In this document: in pieces, positions 1 through 6,288 of the stretch
Position numbering within the stretch: position 1 is the first letter of the stretch
How the letters are laid out: every line of letters starts with the position of its first letter
Assembly: GCA_023423995.1 (NCBI GenBank)
Contig: JAFAEL010000230.1
Span: forward strand, 1 to 7,559
Direction: 5' to 3'
From: Pseudomonadota bacterium
Lineage (GTDB): Bacteria > Pseudomonadota > Alphaproteobacteria > Rhizobiales > Beijerinckiaceae
DNA length: 7,559 nt
The notes under the pieces: generated by a model
Seen by the model: the letters and a program-made list of their open reading frames with translations, nothing else
What the model was told of the DNA's origin: nothing
Database searches by the model: none
Program-made: the position numbers and the translations under genes

Positions 1-115
1 AATCCTGGACAACTGGGCCGAGTACCGGACCAAGTTCGTCAAGGTCATGCCCGTCGAGTACCGCCGCGCCATCCGCGAAATGGAGCGTGGCCGGATGCTG
101 CAGGCCGCCGAATAG
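1..115 (+). CDS. gltB: Glutamate synthase large subunit, C-terminal end (partial)
   Basis: Only the last 37 codons are present, read in frame from base 2 to the TAG at 113-115. The translated tail contains DNWAEYRTKFVKVMPVEYRR, which fits the C-terminal end of bacterial NADPH-dependent glutamate synthase alpha chains, where a KFVKVMP-type segment followed by a Y-R-R/K helix closes the protein. The large subunit hydrolyses glutamine and transfers the ammonia to 2-oxoglutarate to give glutamate. The identification is strengthened by gltD lying downstream on the same strand; the two normally form one operon. Here they are separated by a toxin-antitoxin pair of about 640 bp. The remainder of the gene is outside the window, so the assignment rests on this short tail plus context. 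Confidence 0.8.
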   Translation, partial: ILDNWAEYRTKFVKVMPVEYRRAIREMERGRMLQAAE

Positions 116-121
116 GCGGCC
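103..121 (+). terminator. GC-rich hairpin overlapping the gltB stop codon
   Basis: GGCCGCC (103-109) and GGCGGCC (115-121) form a perfect 7-bp stem with a 5-nt loop, GAATA, that contains the first two bases of the gltB stop codon. TGCA at 99-102 and 124-127 could extend the stem past a 2-nt bulge. No T-run follows, so it is not a classical intrinsic terminator. It could act as a partial terminator, an attenuator or an mRNA 3'-end stabiliser between gltB and the downstream genes. The structure is seen directly; the function is inference. Confidence 0.35.
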
Positions 122-122
122 A

Positions 123-151
123 TTGCAGGGGCGCTGCGCGCGGCATATGCT
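123..151 (+). promoter_or_regulatory. Candidate sigma70-type promoter of the vapBC module
   Basis: TTGCAG (123-128) and TATGCT (146-151) are separated by exactly 17 bp, matching the layout of a housekeeping promoter with a weak -35 (3 of 6) and a moderate -10 (4 of 6). Transcription would begin near 158, giving a leader of about 20 nt before vapB. The -10 lies inside the left arm of the inverted repeat at 142-163, so a repressor bound there would occlude it. The motif matches are loose, so this stays a candidate. Confidence 0.4.
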
Positions 152-163
152 CAGGCATATGCC
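142..163. promoter_or_regulatory. Candidate VapB/VapBC operator (perfect 9-bp inverted repeat)
   Basis: GGCATATGC (142-150) and GCATATGCC (155-163) are exact reverse complements separated by TCAG. Each arm also contains the self-palindromic octamer GCATATGC. The repeat lies 15 bp upstream of the vapB start and overlaps the candidate -10 element. VapBC modules are known to repress their own promoter by binding inverted repeats through the AbrB-like N-terminal fold of the antitoxin. Position, symmetry and AT-rich core in an otherwise GC-rich region make this the natural binding site. Confidence 0.65.
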
Positions 164-178
164 AATCAGGGGCGGGCC

Positions 179-412
179 ATGCTGGAGCGAAAGGTAAGTC
201 TGTTCCGGAACGGTCGGAGCCAGGCCGTCCGCATTCCGAAGGAGTTTGAGCTCCCCGGGAACGAGGCGGTGGTGCGTCAGGAGGAGGGTGGCCGACTCGT
301 GATCGAACCCATCAAGCGTGGGTCACTGATCGAGTACTTGAGAAACAAAGAGCCGTTGGACGTGGAGTTCCCGGACATCGACGACCCTTTGCCTGAGCCT
401 GTCGACCTGTGA
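179..412 (+). CDS. vapB: VapB-type antitoxin, AbrB/MazE-like DNA-binding fold
   Basis: This 77-residue protein is the antitoxin partner of the PIN-domain protein encoded next. Residues 5-44 match the AbrB/SpoVT swapped-hairpin fold, with the typical core LFRNGRSQAVRIPKEF (8-23) and a closing strand RLVIEP (39-44). This part dimerises and binds the operator. The tail (49-77) is acidic and proline-rich and ends [14 protein letters not shown], as in the C-termini of VapB proteins that insert into the toxin groove and block its active site. The ATG at 179 is preceded by AGGGG at 168-172 with 6-nt spacing. The stop overlaps the toxin GTG start (GTGA, 409-412), implying translational coupling. By eye, base composition is less GC-rich than in gltD, consistent with acquisition by transfer. 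A VagC-like name would also be acceptable. Confidence 0.88.
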   Translation: MLERKVSLFRNGRSQAVRIPKEFELPGNEAVVRQEEGGRLVIEPIKRGSLIEYLRNKEPLDVEFPDIDDPLPEPVDL

Positions 413-822
413 TCCGTTACTTGCTCGACACGAACATCGTGTCGGATTTGATGCGGTCACCTTCGAGTCCGGCGCTTGCGCGGCTGGAGGAGGTCGGGGA
501 AGACCGGGTTTATGTGAGCATCGTCGTGGCGGGGGAACTGCGCTTCGGAGCTCGAAAAAAAGGGTCTCCGCGGCTGCTTCGGGCTGTCGAGGGTACGCTA
601 GGTCGGCTTACTCTCGTGGCGCTCAGCCCTCCTGTCGAAGAGCGCTACGCCGAACTCCGCCACGAGCTCGAGGGGCGCGGTACGCCGATCGGGGCGAACG
701 ACCTTTGGATCGCCGCCCAGGCGCTGCACGACGGCAGCGTCCTGGTGACGGACAATGTTGGTGAATTCAGCCGTGTGCCCGGGCTCACGGTGGAGAACTG
801 GCTTCGGCCGCAGGCTCGGTGA
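409..822 (+). CDS. vapC: VapC-type toxin, PIN-domain ribonuclease
   Basis: This 137-residue protein has the size and motifs of VapC/FitB-type PIN endoribonucleases, which cleave RNA (tRNA or rRNA in studied members) with Mg2+ or Mn2+ held by acidic residues. The expected acidic positions are all present: D7 in [12 protein letters not shown]43 in [11 protein letters not shown]98 in GANDLWIAA and D115 in [16 protein letters not shown]. It should therefore be catalytically competent rather than decayed. The start is GTG at 409, overlapping the vapB stop; no strong separate ribosome-binding site is seen, so translation probably depends on vapB. The stop at 820-822 overlaps a GTG that is in frame with gltD. 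It lies between gltB and gltD, so read-through from gltB would also transcribe it. Target RNA cannot be predicted from the sequence. Confidence 0.9.
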   Translation: MIRYLLDTNIVSDLMRSPSSPALARLEEVGEDRVYVSIVVAGELRFGARKKGSPRLLRAVEGTLGRLTLVALSPPVEERYAELRHELEGRGTPIGANDLWIAAQALHDGSVLVTDNVGEFSRVPGLTVENWLRPQAR

Positions 823-835
823 ACGGGCCGCGTAC

Positions 836-839
836 AGGA
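836..839 (+). promoter_or_regulatory. Ribosome-binding site deciding the gltD start
   Basis: AGGA at 836-839 lies 9 nt before the ATG at 849. It supports ATG 849 over the in-frame GTG at 819, which has only weak purine-rich sequence before it. The ATG also starts the protein at [12 protein letters not shown], the usual beginning of proteobacterial GltD. Confidence 0.6.
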
Positions 840-848
840 CTTCTGGGT

Positions 849-2273
849 ATGGGCAAGGTCACAGGGTTTCTCGAATACGACCGGCAGGAGCAGAAGTATC
901 AGCTCGCCGGCGAGCGCGTGCGCCATTTCCGCGAGTTCACGCTCCCGCTCGACGACGGCGACCTGCGCAAGCAGGCGGCGCGGTGCATGGATTGCGGCAT
1001 CCCGTTCTGCCATGGGCCGACCGGTTGCCCGGTGCACAACCAGATCCCGGACTGGAACGACCTCGTCTTCCAGGACGACTGGTACGAGGCCCATCGCAAC
1101 CTGCACTCGACCAACAACTTCCCCGAATTCACCGGCCGCATCTGCCCGGCGCCCTGCGAGGAAGCGTGCACGCTGAATCTCGAGAACCAGCCCGTCACGA
1201 TCAAGACGATCGAGCAGGCCATCGCCGACAAGGCCTGGGAGAGCGGCTGGGTCAAGCCGGAGCCGGCCGAGACCAAGACCGGTAAGCGCGTTGCCGTCGT
1301 CGGCTCGGGCCCGGCCGGCCTCGCCGCCGCGCAGCAGCTCGCCCGGGTCGGGCACGACGTCCACGTCTTCGAGCGCGAGCCGAGTGCCGGCGGCCTGCTG
1401 CGCTATGGCATCCCCGACTTCAAGATGGAGAAGCACCACGTCGAGCGCCGGGTGGCGCAGATGCGGGCCGAGGGGGTCGTGTTCCATTTCGGGGTGGATG
1501 TCGGCGTGACCCGTACGCTCGCCTCTTTGGAAGCAGAGTTCGACGCCGTGCTGCTCGCCGGTGGGGCCGAGGCGCCCCGCGATCCGCAGCTGCCCGGACA
1601 GGACCTCCATGGCGTGCACTTCGCCATGCCGTTCCTCGTGCAGCAGAACCGCCGCGTCGGCGGCGAGGACGTGAGCGAGGAGGAGCCGATCCATGCGGCC
1701 GGCAAGCACGTCGTCGTCATCGGCGGCGGCGATACGGCGTCCGACTGCGTCGGCACCTCGTTCCGGCAGGGTGCGCTCTCGGTGACCCAGCTCGACATCC
1801 GCATGAAGCCGCCGGAGCGCGAGGACAAGCTGACCGTGTGGCCGTACTGGCCGACCAAGATGCGCACCTCCTCGAGCCAGGCGGAGGGAGCAGAGCGCGA
1901 GTTCCAGGCGGCGACGCTTCGTGTCGAGGGAAAGAAGGGCCGCGTCACGGGCGTGGTCTGCGCCCGCGTGGACGAGAGGCGGCAGCCCATTCCAGGCAGC
2001 GAGTTCGTGCTGCCGGCCGACCTCGTCTTCCTGGCGATTGGGTTCGCGGGGCCGAAGGAGGAGGGCCTCCTCGCCGAGGCGGCGGTCGATCGCGACCGCC
2101 GGGGCAACGTGCTGGCGAGCGACCGTGACTACCGCACCTCGCGGGAGAAGGTCTGGGTGGCGGGCGACCTGCGCCGCGGCCAGTCACTCGTGGTCTGGGC
2201 TATTCGCGAGGGCCGGCAGGCGGCCCGCGCGATCGACGAGGCGCTGATGGGCGCCAGCGTCCTTCCCGCCTGA
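849..2273 (+). CDS. gltD: Glutamate synthase [NADPH] small subunit
   Basis: This 474-residue beta subunit oxidises NADPH through FAD and passes electrons via iron-sulphur clusters to the large subunit, where 2-oxoglutarate plus glutamine become two glutamates. Cysteines C46, C49, C54 and C60 and a second set C99, C103 and C107 ([11 protein letters not shown]) provide cluster ligands in the N-terminal ferredoxin-like domain. The FAD-binding [14 protein letters not shown] begins at residue 152, and the NADPH-binding [12 protein letters not shown] spans 289-300. The C-terminal [29 protein letters not shown] is the conserved FAD-closing segment. Length and ends are normal for the family, with no frameshift. 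It is the usual partner of gltB but is cut off from it by vapBC, so it must be transcribed either by read-through or from the vapBC promoter. GTG 819 would add ten residues ([10 protein letters not shown]) and couple it to the vapC stop. Confidence 0.96.
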   Translation: MGKVTGFLEYDRQEQKYQLAGERVRHFREFTLPLDDGDLRKQAARCMDCGIPFCHGPTGCPVHNQIPDWNDLVFQDDWYEAHRNLHSTNNFPEFTGRICPAPCEEACTLNLENQPVTIKTIEQAIADKAWESGWVKPEPAETKTGKRVAVVGSGPAGLAAAQQLARVGHDVHVFEREPSAGGLLRYGIPDFKMEKHHVERRVAQMRAEGVVFHFGVDVGVTRTLASLEAEFDAVLLAGGAEAPRDPQLPGQDLHGVHFAMPFLVQQNRRVGGEDVSEEEPIHAAGKHVVVIGGGDTASDCVGTSFRQGALSVTQLDIRMKPPEREDKLTVWPYWPTKMRTSSSQAEGAEREFQAATLRVEGKKGRVTGVVCARVDERRQPIPGSEFVLPADLVFLAIGFAGPKEEGLLAEAAVDRDRRGNVLASDRDYRTSREKVWVAGDLRRGQSLVVWAIREGRQAARAIDEALMGASVLPA

Positions 2274-2279
2274 GACGTC

Positions 2280-2302
2280 GGGAGGAGCCTAGAACTCCTC
2301 CC
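2280..2302. terminator. Candidate bidirectional terminator between gltD and the chemoreceptor gene
   Basis: GGGAGGAG (2280-2287) and CTCCTCCC (2295-2302) form a perfect 8-bp stem around a 7-nt loop. The hairpin sits at the convergent junction, starting 7 bp after the gltD stop and including the chemoreceptor stop codon in its loop. It would fold in transcripts from either strand. No T-run follows on either side, so termination strength is uncertain. One arm also encodes the last residues of the chemoreceptor, so codon constraint contributes to the sequence. Confidence 0.4.
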
Positions 2303-4895
2303 AGTCCTCGTCGTTCGAGGGTTCGAGGTTCAGGGCCGTGTTGCCCTGAACCAGCATCAGCGGCTTGCCGCTTCGCTTCCCCGAATGGCTGGGGCTGGCC
2401 GCCGGGCGCACCGTCGCTTGTTCCGGCTCCGACGCGCCGGTCCGGAACCTGCCGATGAGCCGGGCCAGTTCCTCCACCTCGCGGGCGAGGGCGTGGCTCG
2501 CCGCGGTGGATTGCTCCACCATGGCGGCATTCTGCTGCGTCACCTGGTCCATCTGGTTCACGGCCGAGTTGACCTCGGCAAGGCCGGTCGACTGCTCGCG
2601 CGCCGAGGCGGCGATCTCGCTCACGATGCCGTTGATCTCGGCAACCTGAGCCACGATCCGCTCCAGGCTCTTTCCCGTCTCGCCGACCAGCTGGACGCCC
2701 GTCGAGACCTGCGCGCCCGAGCTCGAGATGAGCGCCTTGATCTGCTTGGCCGCGTCGGCCGAGCGCTGGGCCAGCGCCCGAACCTCCGAGGCGACCACCG
2801 CGAAACCACGACCGGCTTCGCCTGCGCGCGCCGCCTCGACGCCCGCATTGAGGGCCAAGAGGCTCGTTTGGAAGGCGATCTCGTCAATGACGCCGATGAT
2901 CTGGGAGATCTCCCTCGCCGACCGCTCGATCTCGCCCATGGCGGCAACCGCCTCCCGGACGATGGAGCCCGACCGCTCAGCGTCGCCGCTCGCGCTCACG
3001 ACGACGTCTCGCGCGTGGCCGGCCCCTTCGGCGGTCTTGCGCACGGTCGCGGTGATCTCGTCGAGCGCCGCCGCCGTCTCCTCGAGCGAGGCGGCCTGCT
3101 GCTCGGTGCGCCGCGACAGGTCGTCGGCCGCGTTGCTCACCTCGTTCGTGCCCGTGCGGATCGCCTCCGCGTTGCCGGCGACGACCTGCATCGTCTGCTG
3201 CAACTCCGTCATGGCCAGGTTGAAGTCCGTCCGGAGCTTCTCGTATTCCGCCGCGAAGGGGTGCTCGAGGCGATAGGTCAGGTCGCCCTGGGAAAGGTTC
3301 TCGAGACCCTGCGCGACGGCCGCTACCACGGCCTGCTGCTCGGCGGCGTGCCGCTCGCGGGCTGCCTCGTTGGCCTGACGCTCCGCCTCGATCTCGGACG
3401 CCTTCTCGGCGCTTTCGCGCTCGAGCCGGAGCTTCTCGATGCCCGCTTCCTTGAAGGTCAGCACGGCCTTCGACATCTCGCCGATCTCGTCCCGGCGCTC
3501 CGTTCCCGGCACCTCGGCCTCGTGGTCGCCAGCCGCGAGGCGCTTCATGGCCTCGACGAGCTGCTGGACGGGACGGACGATGCTGCTTCCGACCAGCATG
3601 GACAGCGCGAACCCGAGCGCGATGGCGAAGAGCACGCCGCCCCCGAGTAGCCAGAGCGCCTTCTCCCGGGCCAGATCGATGGCTGCAAGCTCGCGCGCGG
3701 CGACCTCCTGTGCCTCGCTCGCCACGCTGGCGACGGAGCGGGACAGCTCGGTCCGAAGCTGGAGTTCCGCGGCGTTCGCGTCGAGGATCTCGGGAATGCT
3801 GTTGCGGTACTCGGTGATCTTGCCGAGCAGCCCCTCGATGACCTTGTTCTGCCCGGACTTGTCGACCTTGTAGTAGATTTCCAGCGCAGCCTTCGCGAGG
3901 GTCGCGGCGGCAGCGTCCATCGCGGGCGCGGCCGATTCGTTCCCGGTGCGGATCAGCTCGAGTTCCGCCGATTGTGCTGTCCGGGCGGCCACGATCGCGG
4001 TCGTGCTGAGGCTCAGGAGCTCCGTCCCTGTGGCGATGCGATCGCGCGCCTGCTCCATCCGGGCCTGGACCGCACTCTGGAGATTGAGCACCTGGCCGTC
4101 GATAGCCTGCAGATCGCCTTGGAGGGCGCCGCCGGCCGTGCCGAGATCCTCGAGTTCTCCCGCGGCCGTGGTGCGCTTCATGGCTTCGCGATAGAGATCC
4201 AGGCTCGCGAGCGCCTTCTCGGTCGATCCCTTCAGTTCCGGTGTCTGCGCGATTCGGCGGAGCAGGACCGCAGCGAGGTTGGCGGTGCGCTCTGCCTGGG
4301 CGCGCTGATCGGCATCCTCAGCGATCTTCGCTTCGACCCCGCGGAGCTGGAAGACGGAGCGGCTCACATGAGCCAGGCTTGCAGCCACCGAGTTGAGGGC
4401 GACCTGTTGCGCGGTTCCCGCGGCCGAGTCCTTGACCGCGGAGGCGAGGCCCTCTTCCTGAGCCTTGGCGATCTCGCCGGCAACGCCCTGGAACTCGTCT
4501 ACGAGGGCCTTGTGCGCCTGCTGCAGCTGGTTCTTCGAAAGCTGACGCTGCGTGAGCTGAGCGAGCCCACCCTCGAAGGCACCCAAAGCCTTGTCCATCC
4601 GGCCTGCCGCATCCGAGACCGCTGGATCGGAGCTCTCGCCCATCCGTGCGACGGCAGTTCGCACGTCAGCCAGCGCCGCGCGGACCTGCGGGTCGTCCTT
4701 GGCCCTGCCGCTTGCCAAAGCTCGCTCGGCGGCTAGCGCCAGCCGGCTGCTATCTCCGCGAAGGGTCTGGGCGACAACCGCCCGGTCCGCCCCGCCCGAG
4801 AACGTGTCGAGGCTCCGCCAGCCCACAGCTGCGACCCCGACGGTCAGCAGCAGAACCAGAAAGAACCCGCCGAAAATGCGCAGCCTGACGCTCAC
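2289..4895 (-). CDS. Methyl-accepting chemotaxis protein with long helical periplasmic domain
   Basis: This 868-residue transmembrane chemoreceptor would signal through CheW and CheA to the flagellar motor or another output. Segment 7-26 is the first membrane helix and about 413-440 the second. Between them lie roughly 385 periplasmic residues, Ala/Leu/Glu-rich and apparently all-helical; it may be a helical-bimodular-like sensor, but the ligand is unknown. A HAMP domain follows (about 431-486), then a charged coiled coil and a second HAMP-like segment (about 521-575, with [14 protein letters not shown]). The signalling hairpin tip is [20 protein letters not shown] (671-690), and the Glu/Gln-rich stretch around 597-615 probably holds methylation sites. 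A flexible tether leads to C-terminal EDWEEF, which resembles the xWxxF docking peptide for CheR/CheB. The start is GTG 4895, with AAGGGGG 7 nt upstream. It converges on gltD; no che genes are nearby. Confidence 0.95.
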   Translation of the reverse strand: MSVRLRIFGGFFLVLLLTVGVAAVGWRSLDTFSGGADRAVVAQTLRGDSSRLALAAERALASGRAKDDPQVRAALADVRTAVARMGESSDPAVSDAAGRMDKALGAFEGGLAQLTQRQLSKNQLQQAHKALVDEFQGVAGEIAKAQEEGLASAVKDSAAGTAQQVALNSVAASLAHVSRSVFQLRGVEAKIAEDADQRAQAERTANLAAVLLRRIAQTPELKGSTEKALASLDLYREAMKRTTAAGELEDLGTAGGALQGDLQAIDGQVLNLQSAVQARMEQARDRIATGTELLSLSTTAIVAARTAQSAELELIRTGNESAAPAMDAAAATLAKAALEIYYKVDKSGQNKVIEGLLGKITEYRNSIPEILDANAAELQLRTELSRSVASVASEAQEVAARELAAIDLAREKALWLLGGGVLFAIALGFALSMLVGSSIVRPVQQLVEAMKRLAAGDHEAEVPGTERRDEIGEMSKAVLTFKEAGIEKLRLERESAEKASEIEAERQANEAARERHAAEQQAVVAAVAQGLENLSQGDLTYRLEHPFAAEYEKLRTDFNLAMTELQQTMQVVAGNAEAIRTGTNEVSNAADDLSRRTEQQAASLEETAAALDEITATVRKTAEGAGHARDVVVSASGDAERSGSIVREAVAAMGEIERSAREISQIIGVIDEIAFQTSLLALNAGVEAARAGEAGRGFAVVASEVRALAQRSADAAKQIKALISSSGAQVSTGVQLVGETGKSLERIVAQVAEINGIVSEIAASAREQSTGLAEVNSAVNQMDQVTQQNAAMVEQSTAASHALAREVEELARLIGRFRTGASEPEQATVRPAASPSHSGKRSGKPLMLVQGNTALNLEPSNDEDWEEF

Positions 4896-4902
4896 AGTCG
4901 AA

Positions 4903-4909
4903 CCCCCTT
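4903..4909 (-). promoter_or_regulatory. Ribosome-binding site of the chemoreceptor gene
   Basis: On the minus strand AAGGGGG precedes the GTG start at 4895 by 7 nt. No nearby in-frame ATG offers a better start, and the first membrane helix begins directly after this GTG, so the site decides the start. Confidence 0.6.
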
Positions 4910-4950
4910 TTTCGAGGTAAGAAGCTCGGCTGAAGTAATTAATCAGGGCT

Positions 4951-5007
4951 AAAAAGGACGACGAACCTTAGAGTTTGCCTAAGGCTCGATTAATCCCGGC
5001 GTCCTTT
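4951..5007 (-). terminator. Nested inverted repeats with T-run after the lytic transglycosylase gene
   Basis: On the minus strand, AAAGGACG (5007-5000) pairs perfectly with CGTCCTTT (4960-4953), and the T-run continues for two more bases. Inside this 8-bp stem is a second perfect one, CCTTAG and CTAAGG (4984-4979 and 4971-4966), with a 7-nt loop. The A-tract/T-tract arrangement at the base resembles an intrinsic terminator for the galE-transglycosylase transcript. The large internal loop is unlike a standard terminator, however. It could instead be part of a structured leader of the chemoreceptor mRNA. Nothing else is evident in the 175-bp gap at 4896-5070 apart from the box at 4979-4993 and the ribosome-binding site. 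Confidence 0.35.
4979..4993 (-). promoter_or_regulatory. CtrA-like box upstream of the chemoreceptor gene
   Basis: The minus strand reads TTAA, seven bases, then TTAG, one mismatch from the TTAA-N7-TTAA core bound by the alphaproteobacterial cell-cycle regulator CtrA. CtrA commonly controls motility and chemotaxis genes in that class. The box lies 84-98 bp upstream of the chemoreceptor start. It shares its TTAG half with the inner hairpin of the nested repeat, so the match may be incidental. No clear -35/-10 pair was found beside it. Confidence 0.25.
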
Positions 5008-5070
5008 GCTTGCAGTATCCGCTGATCGGGATCAAAGGATCCGACGATGACAAATCTTTCGGTTCGCAAC

Positions 5071-6288
5071 TCAGCGTCGTAGTGCGTCGAGCACAGCGCG
5101 GTCGGCATATCCGTCGGGGAGGAGGCCTCGCGAGATCTGGAACCGCCGGACGGCGTCACGGGTCTGCGCTCCGAACTTGCCGTCGGTGAGCCCCCCGTAG
5201 AACCCGAGATCGGCAAGCCGGCGATGCACCTCGCGCCGATCATCCCCGTCCAGGGCCGGCGCGCTTGGCCATGCCTGCCTCAGGGGAGGGCTGCCCGCGA
5301 TCCGATCCGACAGGAGCCCGATGGCGAGCGCGTAGGCGTCCGAGGTGTTGTAGGCCCTCATCGCTTCCCAGTTGTCCGTGAGGATGAAGGCCGGACCCTC
5401 GATGCCGGCCGGCAGGAACAGGCGTCCGAGGCCCGCGCGCGGAAGAGCGCGGCCATCCGCGCGGCTCACGCCGAGGCGGGCCCATGCGGCAAGATCGCGA
5501 TCGTGGACGGCTAGGTCGAGGCCCTCCGGCAGCCGGACCTCGAAGCCCCAGGGCAGCTCCGCCTTCCAGCCAGATTGCGCCATGAAGTGGCCGATGGAGG
5601 CGAGCACGTCCGGGACCGAGCGCCAGATGTCGCGCCGGCCGTCGCCGTCGCCGTCGACCGCGTGGGCCAGAAAGCTCGACGGCATGAATTGCGGCTGCCC
5701 CATCGCGCCGGCCCGCGAGCCCTTGAGCTCGGCGCGCGCAAGATGGTCCTCCTCTAGGATCCGGAGCGCCGCGATCAACTCGCCTCGGAAGAAATCCTTC
5801 CGCGTGCCGACCGTAGCCAGCGTGGCAAGGGCCCGGATGGTGTCGAAATCCCCGCTCGCGGCCCCATAGCCGCTTTCGGAGGCCCAGATTGCGAGGATGA
5901 CCTCCCCCGGCACGCCGTATCCCGCCTCCACGCGGGCGAGGACGTCACGCCAGCGCTCCGCGAGCGCGCGGCCCTGGTTGATCCGCGCCGTCGATACCGC
6001 CCCGGTGACATAGGCCGAGATCGGCCGGCTGAACTCCCCCTGCTTCCGGGTCAGCGCCGCGACTCTCGGGTCCGGCTCGAGCCCGCGAAAGGCTTCCTCG
6101 AAGGTCTTGCGGGAGATTCCCGCCGCCTTCGCGTCGGGCCAGAGGTCTTGGATGAACTCCCGAAACGGGGCGCTCTCGCTGCGCGCGGCTCTTGCAGCCG
6201 GGGGCGGCGCAGGCTGGCCTACGGCATGCACTCCCGTGAGGGCCAGCGCTGCTGCCAGCGCGAGCCGACTTCCGGCATGCCGCCCCAT
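5071..6288 (-). CDS. Exported MltB-family lytic murein transglycosylase with peptidoglycan-binding domain
   Basis: This 405-residue enzyme would cleave the MurNAc-GlcNAc bond of peptidoglycan to give 1,6-anhydro ends. A signal peptide covers residues 1-22 (GVHA then VGQ), with no lipobox Cys, so it is probably periplasmic and soluble. The SLT_2/MltB-type catalytic domain runs from about 42 to 340. The catalytic acid is E138 in IWASESGYG, followed by GAMGQPQFMPSSF (194-206) and an EF-hand-like DGDGDGRRDIW (212-222), the calcium-loop position of Slt35/MltB. TDNWEAMRAYNTSDAYALAI (304-323) is typical of the family's C-terminal lobe. A PG_binding_1 domain occupies about 347-403 (LADLGFYGGLTDGKFGAQT). 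The ATG at 6288 shares its A with the galE stop (TGATG), so translation is probably coupled. The same frame stays open upstream to 7347, but that part overlaps galE and is not coding. Confidence 0.93.
   Translation of the reverse strand: MGRHAGSRLALAAALALTGVHAVGQPAPPPAARAARSESAPFREFIQDLWPDAKAAGISRKTFEEAFRGLEPDPRVAALTRKQGEFSRPISAYVTGAVSTARINQGRALAERWRDVLARVEAGYGVPGEVILAIWASESGYGAASGDFDTIRALATLATVGTRKDFFRGELIAALRILEEDHLARAELKGSRAGAMGQPQFMPSSFLAHAVDGDGDGRRDIWRSVPDVLASIGHFMAQSGWKAELPWGFEVRLPEGLDLAVHDRDLAAWARLGVSRADGRALPRAGLGRLFLPAGIEGPAFILTDNWEAMRAYNTSDAYALAIGLLSDRIAGSPPLRQAWPSAPALDGDDRREVHRRLADLGFYGGLTDGKFGAQTRDAVRRFQISRGLLPDGYADRAVLDALRR

Noticed and set aside
116..848. Target-site duplication or attachment site flanking the vapBC insertion.
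   Set aside because: Comparing the bases after the gltB stop with those before gltD showed no convincing direct repeat, and no integrase or transposase is present.
645..1709. A 354-codon minus-strand open frame opposite vapC and gltD.
   Set aside because: It is antisense to well-supported genes, has no recognisable motif, and its composition matches a reverse-strand shadow of GC-rich coding DNA.
2385..3650. A 421-codon plus-strand open frame opposite the chemoreceptor gene, and a further 254-codon one at 3972-4736.
   Set aside because: Both are Arg/Leu/Asp-rich antisense shadows of the chemoreceptor, without ribosome-binding site or family motifs.
4968..5243. A 91-codon minus-strand open frame overlapping the 3' end of the transglycosylase gene and the gap after it.
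   Set aside because: Most of it overlaps the peptidoglycan-binding domain in another frame. The unique tail is short, unrecognised and contains the inverted repeats; there is no convincing ribosome-binding site.
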